The notes beneath the pieces were generated by a model. The model made no database searches, had not been told where the DNA came from, and worked only from the letters and a program-made list of their open reading frames with translations. A program made the position numbers and the translations under genes. From JBIOHJ01 sp044448905 (lineage in GTDB: Bacteria; Bacteroidota; Bacteroidia; AKYH767-A; OLB10): DNA of 9,326 bases. Position 1 is the stretch's first letter; every line of letters begins with the position of its first letter. The stretch is taken from the NCBI GenBank assembly GCA_044448905.1, contig JBIOHJ010000127.1:1-9326 (forward strand), read 5' to 3'. Positions 5,879 through 9,326 of the stretch are shown here, piece after piece.

Positions 5879-7030
5879 ATGAAACGCATTTCCAAAAATT
5901 TATTTCTGTCATTTGTTATTTTTATTTTTTTCATTTCAACAACTGCGAGGGGTTCACATTTAGTTGGCGGACACATTTCATACGAGCACCTGGCGGGAAA
6001 TAATTATAACATAAAGCTCCATATTTTTTATGATTGCTGGGGCGCGATTGGTGCCGGGCAAGGTGACTCCCTCCCGATATGCCTTCAATCACCTACATTA
6101 AATTACCACTCCACTATAACAGTATATTATGACAGCATTTTTATTTTCCCATATCATCCGTGCATCCCTCCGGGAACGGGTGGTTGCCAGGGTGGAGCGA
6201 TGTGGGAAATAAGAGAGCTTGTTTTTTCACAAGTGGTTGCGCTTCCTGCAGCTTCCGACTGGAAATTTTCTGTTAATATTTGTTGCCGCAATTTTGTTCC
6301 TACAACTGTGGATGGGTCCAGTTTAAGCATCATTTCTTTTTATACTTTTTCTACTCTTGATAATTTGAATGTTCCTTCTAACAGTTCGCCCCAGTTTAAC
6401 AGTAACCTGATGCCGGTTTTTTGCCTTAGTGTATTTACAGCACACGATTTCAGCTGCACCGATCCCGATGGAGATTCGCTTGTTTACCGGCTTGATTCCA
6501 CGTATGTGAAATTCAGCTGTGATTCGGATACAGCAATCTCTCATTTAGTTTACTTTCCCCCCTATTCATATTTAAATTTTCTTGATTCATCAACTCCGCT
6601 TACAATGAATTCTTCGTCAGGAATACTTTCATTCACACCTTCAATAATAGAGTCATCAATTTATTCTGTTGCAGTAGAGGAATACCGGAATGGATTAAAG
6701 ATTGGCTCCATGAAACGCCAGGAAGAAATTTTAATAACTCCGAACGTTACCGGAATTTCTTTTCCGGATCAAAGTGAAAATAACATTTTAATTTTTCCGA
6801 ACCCCGCCAATAATATTTTAATTGTAAGGACAGAAACAGAAAATGCCACACAACTTGAAGCAAAAATAATTGACGTTACGGGAAGAGAGCTGATTTCAAT
6901 TAGTGAACACCCGGAGAAAGAAAACCGGCAAAAAGAAATTAATTTATCCGGCCTTGCAAGGGGAGTTTATTGGTTACGGATTGAAACGGGAAACGGGATG
7001 ATGGAAACGAGAAGGTTTGTGAAAGAATAA
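5879..7030 (+). CDS. T9SS protein with gliding-associated-type N-terminal domain
   Basis: From the ATG at 5879 this is a 383-residue protein. A GTG at 5861 is in frame, but the ATG places the signal peptide (MKRISKNLFLSFVIFIFF, then ISTTARG) at the very N-terminus and is preferred. Residues 26-290 show the layout of a widespread Bacteroidota secreted domain often seen in gliding-motility-associated proteins. It opens with SHLVGGHISYEHLAGNNYNI and IFYDC (51-53). In the middle is the cadherin-like TDPDGDSLVYRL (194-205). It ends with SGILSFTP, VAVEEYRNGLKIGSMKRQ and EEI. The mature part carries nine cysteines, including adjacent C135-C136, suggesting disulfides outside the cytoplasm. Residues 303-383 are the T9SS domain (IFPNPANN, VTGREL, GLARGVYWLRI, RRFVKE). 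It is much shorter than the giant adhesins that share this N-terminal domain. Probable role is surface-associated; the ligand is unknown. Confidence 0.88.
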   Translation: MKRISKNLFLSFVIFIFFISTTARGSHLVGGHISYEHLAGNNYNIKLHIFYDCWGAIGAGQGDSLPICLQSPTLNYHSTITVYYDSIFIFPYHPCIPPGTGGCQGGAMWEIRELVFSQVVALPAASDWKFSVNICCRNFVPTTVDGSSLSIISFYTFSTLDNLNVPSNSSPQFNSNLMPVFCLSVFTAHDFSCTDPDGDSLVYRLDSTYVKFSCDSDTAISHLVYFPPYSYLNFLDSSTPLTMNSSSGILSFTPSIIESSIYSVAVEEYRNGLKIGSMKRQEEILITPNVTGISFPDQSENNILIFPNPANNILIVRTETENATQLEAKIIDVTGRELISISEHPEKENRQKEINLSGLARGVYWLRIETGNGMMETRRFVKE

Positions 7031-7064
7031 AATGGAAGCAGGTAAATAAGTGTAACCCGGTGGT

Positions 7065-8762
7065 TCATTGTATCACTATTTTTCGAATATAGCTAAGCTG
7101 TTTATTATTGTCATTAACAGCAACGCGTAGCAAAAAAATTCCACCTGGAATATTCCGAACCGATATGCTGTTTCCGTTTTGTTCCAGCTCAATAAATTCC
7201 TGCTTAACGAGCCGCCCGGCAATATCAGTAATTTCTACCATCGCTTTGCCTTTGGCTGAAGTGGTTATATAGAGTTCATCGTGTGCCGGAACAGGATAAA
7301 CAGCAATGTTGACATTTGATTCATTTTCTAAAATTGAATTGGGTTGAGGGGTGCCAATCTTAGCAATAAACATGGCACCGTTTGACAAAACAGATGTCAG
7401 CTGAATGGTGTCGAAAAGAACCGTGTCGGTAAAACCTCCTGAAAGATATACGTTGCCCGATGCATCGGTGCTTATCCCTCCGCACTGGCTGCTCTTGTTT
7501 GCCCATGTTCCCTGTAATACCCATTGTACATTTCCGGGGCTGTCATATTTCGCGATAAAATTATCTTCATCAGATGCAGCGCCAGCACATGTTAATACCG
7601 TAGCTCCAAATGTAATGGAACCCATAAAATTTCCCGCCACATAACATCCTCCTGCTTCATCGGGATGCGTGTCAACCCCGCTTTGAATGGAACCGGTTTG
7701 TGGCGGCACTGTTGCCCACATTACATTTCCGTTTACATCATATTTTGCGAGGTAAAAATTAAAACCGGTGTAAGGCGGCAGGCTAAAGCTATCGAGCATC
7801 AAAGTGTCGGATGTAAAATTGCCGGTAATAAAACTATTTCCATTTTTATCTGTACTGATGCTGCTGCTGGTATTTATGCCGCCCCCAAAACTTTGCTTAA
7901 CCCATATACAATTACCGTTAGCATCATACTTCGCGACAAAAATATCTCCGAATGTTCCTGAGGCTGTAACGGAAATGCTTCCAAAAAAAGCAGTTTGCCT
8001 GAATGTTCCGGTGAGGTAAATATTACCTGCTGAATCATTATCTATATGATGACATTCATCGGTCTGGGGTCCCCCGGCTCTTCGTGCCCAGGTTTCGTTA
8101 CCGCTGTTGTCATATTTGACAATAAAAATTTCCCGGTCGCTGGGATTGCCGGGCGGTGTAAGCGTAAGTGCACCGAAGGTTATACCCGTACCGTTAGAGC
8201 TTTCCCACCAGCCCCCGATATAGCAATTTCCTGCATTGTCGGCCGAAACTCCAAAGCTCCACCCGTTTTGCACGGAGGTTCCCTGCCTTACCCAAAGGCA
8301 GGTGCCGCTGCTGTTATATTTTGCGACAAAAACATTTTTTGTTCCGGCTGTACCCGATGCCGTTAGTGAAAAAGTTCCGAAGGCGGCTGTCTGTTCAAAA
8401 TTGCCCGTAACATAACAATTACCTGCCACATCAATATCGATTCCTCCGCCATAGGATAAATCCCACCCTGCACCACCGGCACGTTCAGCCCAAAGACAAT
8501 TTCCTGACGAATCGTATTTTGCTATAAAAATATCGGATGAAGCGGCTCCACCACCTGTGAGCGTAAAGCTTCCGAACTGTCCTACAGTTCCTCCGAATGT
8601 ACCAATCACATAGCTGTTACCCGATGAATCTGTAGCAACATGGCTTCCAAAATTCTGATTATAATTTCCTTCTCCTTTCTGCGCCCACAACCAATTTGGT
8701 GTTTGAGCTTGTGTGCTTATAAATTGAAGAGCAACAAATAAAAACAGGAATAATTTTTTCAT
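7065..8762 (-). CDS. Seven-bladed SBBP propeller with T9SS domain
   Basis: This 565-residue secreted protein has a signal peptide at 1-20 (MKKLFLFLFVALQFISTQAQ). Seven repeats follow, each starting D-x-x-G-N-x-Y-x-x-G-x-F (residues 45, 111, 175, 243, 305, 368 and 433; spacing 62-68) and continuing to FIAKYDxxGNxxW. The last repeat ends at FIAKIG without the Trp strand, and a matching strand, PNWLWAQKG, sits right after the signal peptide. This is the expected swap that closes a seven-bladed ring. Residues 485-565 are a T9SS domain in a divergent form: YPVP instead of the usual YPNP, GGIFLL instead of GVYLL, and RKIVIQ at the end. Blades 1-4 and 6 often carry a Cys in GNC or GTC turns. Such propellers usually act as binding scaffolds; no partner is indicated. 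It ends 34 bases from the convergent neighbour, with no convincing terminator between them. Confidence 0.9.
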   Translation of the reverse strand: MKKLFLFLFVALQFISTQAQTPNWLWAQKGEGNYNQNFGSHVATDSSGNSYVIGTFGGTVGQFGSFTLTGGGAASSDIFIAKYDSSGNCLWAERAGGAGWDLSYGGGIDIDVAGNCYVTGNFEQTAAFGTFSLTASGTAGTKNVFVAKYNSSGTCLWVRQGTSVQNGWSFGVSADNAGNCYIGGWWESSNGTGITFGALTLTPPGNPSDREIFIVKYDNSGNETWARRAGGPQTDECHHIDNDSAGNIYLTGTFRQTAFFGSISVTASGTFGDIFVAKYDANGNCIWVKQSFGGGINTSSSISTDKNGNSFITGNFTSDTLMLDSFSLPPYTGFNFYLAKYDVNGNVMWATVPPQTGSIQSGVDTHPDEAGGCYVAGNFMGSITFGATVLTCAGAASDEDNFIAKYDSPGNVQWVLQGTWANKSSQCGGISTDASGNVYLSGGFTDTVLFDTIQLTSVLSNGAMFIAKIGTPQPNSILENESNVNIAVYPVPAHDELYITTSAKGKAMVEITDIAGRLVKQEFIELEQNGNSISVRNIPGGIFLLRVAVNDNNKQLSYIRKIVIQ

Positions 8763-8807
8763 ATCGGGAGTTTGAGATTCAAAAGTCCGTAATTATGACG
8801 GATAATA

Positions 8808-8839
8808 CAAATTGAATTTGCTTACTGTATTCCAACAAA
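8808..8839 (-). promoter_or_regulatory. Probable promoter of the SBBP propeller gene
   Basis: On the minus strand TTTG (8836-8839) is followed after 20 bases by TCAATTTG (8808-8815). This matches the Bacteroidota -33 TTTG / -7 TAnnTTTG pattern with one defined position off and normal spacing, implying a leader of roughly 40 bases before the ATG at 8762. A small hairpin, TCCGT/ACGGA at 8786-8802 with a 7-base loop, falls within that leader. It is the best promoter match in the window, and it suggests that the gene is transcribed separately from the epimerase upstream. Confidence 0.45.
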
Positions 8840-8850
8840 GGTCGGTTGTT

Positions 8851-9326
8851 TCAATTTATTATTTCTTTCGGCAGGCGTTGTAAATATTTTTCATCAATAG
8901 CCGCACCCAGGCCCGGTTTGTCCGGAACTGTTACAACACCTTTATTGCTGTAAGTGATTCCACCACTAACAGGGTCTTCTGTAAACATAAGCGGGGTATC
9001 GAAGTCGTAATGAATAATACTGTCGCTTGTAAGCGCGAGATGCGCGGATGCTGTAAAGCCCAGGCGTGATTCGAGGAAACCGCCAACCTGCATTTTTATT
9101 CCTGCCTGCCCTGCCAGGTGAATTATTTTTTGCGCTTTAAAAATACCCGATGATTTACCGAGCTTAACATTAAAGTAATCGCAGGCTGCAATGTCAATAA
9201 GTCGTTTTGCATCGTGATGGTCGCAACAGGATTCGTCTGCCATAATGGGAATGAGGCTTCGTTTTCTTACTTCCGAAAGCTCCATAAAATTCCAGCGGGG
9301 AATGGGCTCCTCGCAAAACTGTATGT
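8851..9326 (-). CDS. Dipeptide epimerase, enolase superfamily (5' end beyond window)
   Basis: Only the C-terminal 157 residues are present. The frame runs off the window edge, so the Met encoded at 9283-9285 is internal: 13 further in-frame codons before it include CEEPIPRW. Metal ligands expected in the muconate-lactonising subgroup are visible: E5 in CEEP and D30 in ADES. The catalytic Lys is K54 in NVKLGK, and D107-x-D109 in YDFDTP matches the dipeptide-binding DxD. The spacings E-D 25, D-K 24 and K-D 53 equal those I recall for Bacillus subtilis L-Ala-D/L-Glu epimerase (E219, D244, K268, D321). The ending EDPVSGGITY and VPDKPGLG is also typical. The enzyme would interconvert L-Ala-D-Glu and L-Ala-L-Glu or related dipeptides in the cytoplasm, feeding peptidoglycan recycling. 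The N-terminal capping domain, the first metal Asp and the other catalytic Lys lie outside the window, so exact substrate specificity is open. Confidence 0.85.
   Translation of the reverse strand, partial: IQFCEEPIPRWNFMELSEVRKRSLIPIMADESCCDHHDAKRLIDIAACDYFNVKLGKSSGIFKAQKIIHLAGQAGIKMQVGGFLESRLGFTASAHLALTSDSIIHYDFDTPLMFTEDPVSGGITYSNKGVVTVPDKPGLGAAIDEKYLQRLPKEIIN

Noticed and set aside
7031..7064. Terminator between the convergent T9SS genes
   Set aside because: Only a 4-bp AACC/GGTT pairing (7054-7065) is present, with no T-run; too weak to call.
7405..8366. Four plus-strand frames of 71-106 codons
   Set aside because: All are antisense to the SBBP repeats; the regular repeat coding prevents stops on the other strand.

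Overview
The window looks like a chromosome segment from an AT-rich member of the Bacteroidota, probably an environmental lineage. Four of its seven genes encode secreted proteins that start with a Sec signal peptide and end in a type IX secretion system (T9SS) sorting domain (PNP motif, GR/GQ turn, G-[IV]-Y strand, basic tail). T9SS is essentially confined to this phylum. The starts lack Shine-Dalgarno sequences and sit behind A/T-rich leaders, and the best promoter candidate fits the phylum's TTTG / TAnnTTTG consensus. The exact lineage cannot be read from the sequence.

Layout. Bases 1-345 hold no convincing gene. They are a dense block of palindromes, including a 158-bp unit (79-236) bounded by perfect 15-bp inverted repeats. 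Next is a secreted propeller-like T9SS cargo (346-1974, +). A 32-bp A-rich repeat lies on both sides of this gene in the same orientation (64-95 and 2014-2045). A heme-oxygenase-like gene (2139-2672, +) and a 53-residue membrane protein (2682-2843, +) then form a tight pair. Convergent to them is a 917-residue T9SS protein (2930-5683, -) that joins a two-component-regulator-type propeller to a large Bacteroidota surface-protein region. A 383-residue T9SS cargo with a gliding-associated type N-terminal domain is divergent from it (5879-7030, +). A seven-bladed SBBP propeller with a T9SS tail follows (7065-8762, -). The window ends inside an enolase-superfamily dipeptide epimerase (8851 to beyond 9326, -), of which only the C-terminal part is present.

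How the genes relate. The four T9SS proteins would be exported by Sec, cross the outer membrane through T9SS and lose their C-terminal domain on the surface or outside. They alternate in strand and have separate promoters, so they look like a loose neighbourhood of surface proteins and not one operon. The heme-oxygenase-like and small membrane genes may be co-translated. The epimerase is metabolic (peptidoglycan or dipeptide recycling) and not obviously linked to the rest.

Best leads. (1) A 20-bp palindromic element occurs twice inside the 917-residue gene, in opposite orientations and 18/20 identical. The downstream copy lies between 11-bp direct repeats with a 33-bp period, so it adds exactly 11 codons. 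This looks like an in-frame intragenic insertion. (2) The 79-236 unit resembles a MITE or a structured RNA. (3) The heme-oxygenase-like protein keeps the proximal His and the Gly-Gly of the distal helix but lacks the catalytic distal Asp.
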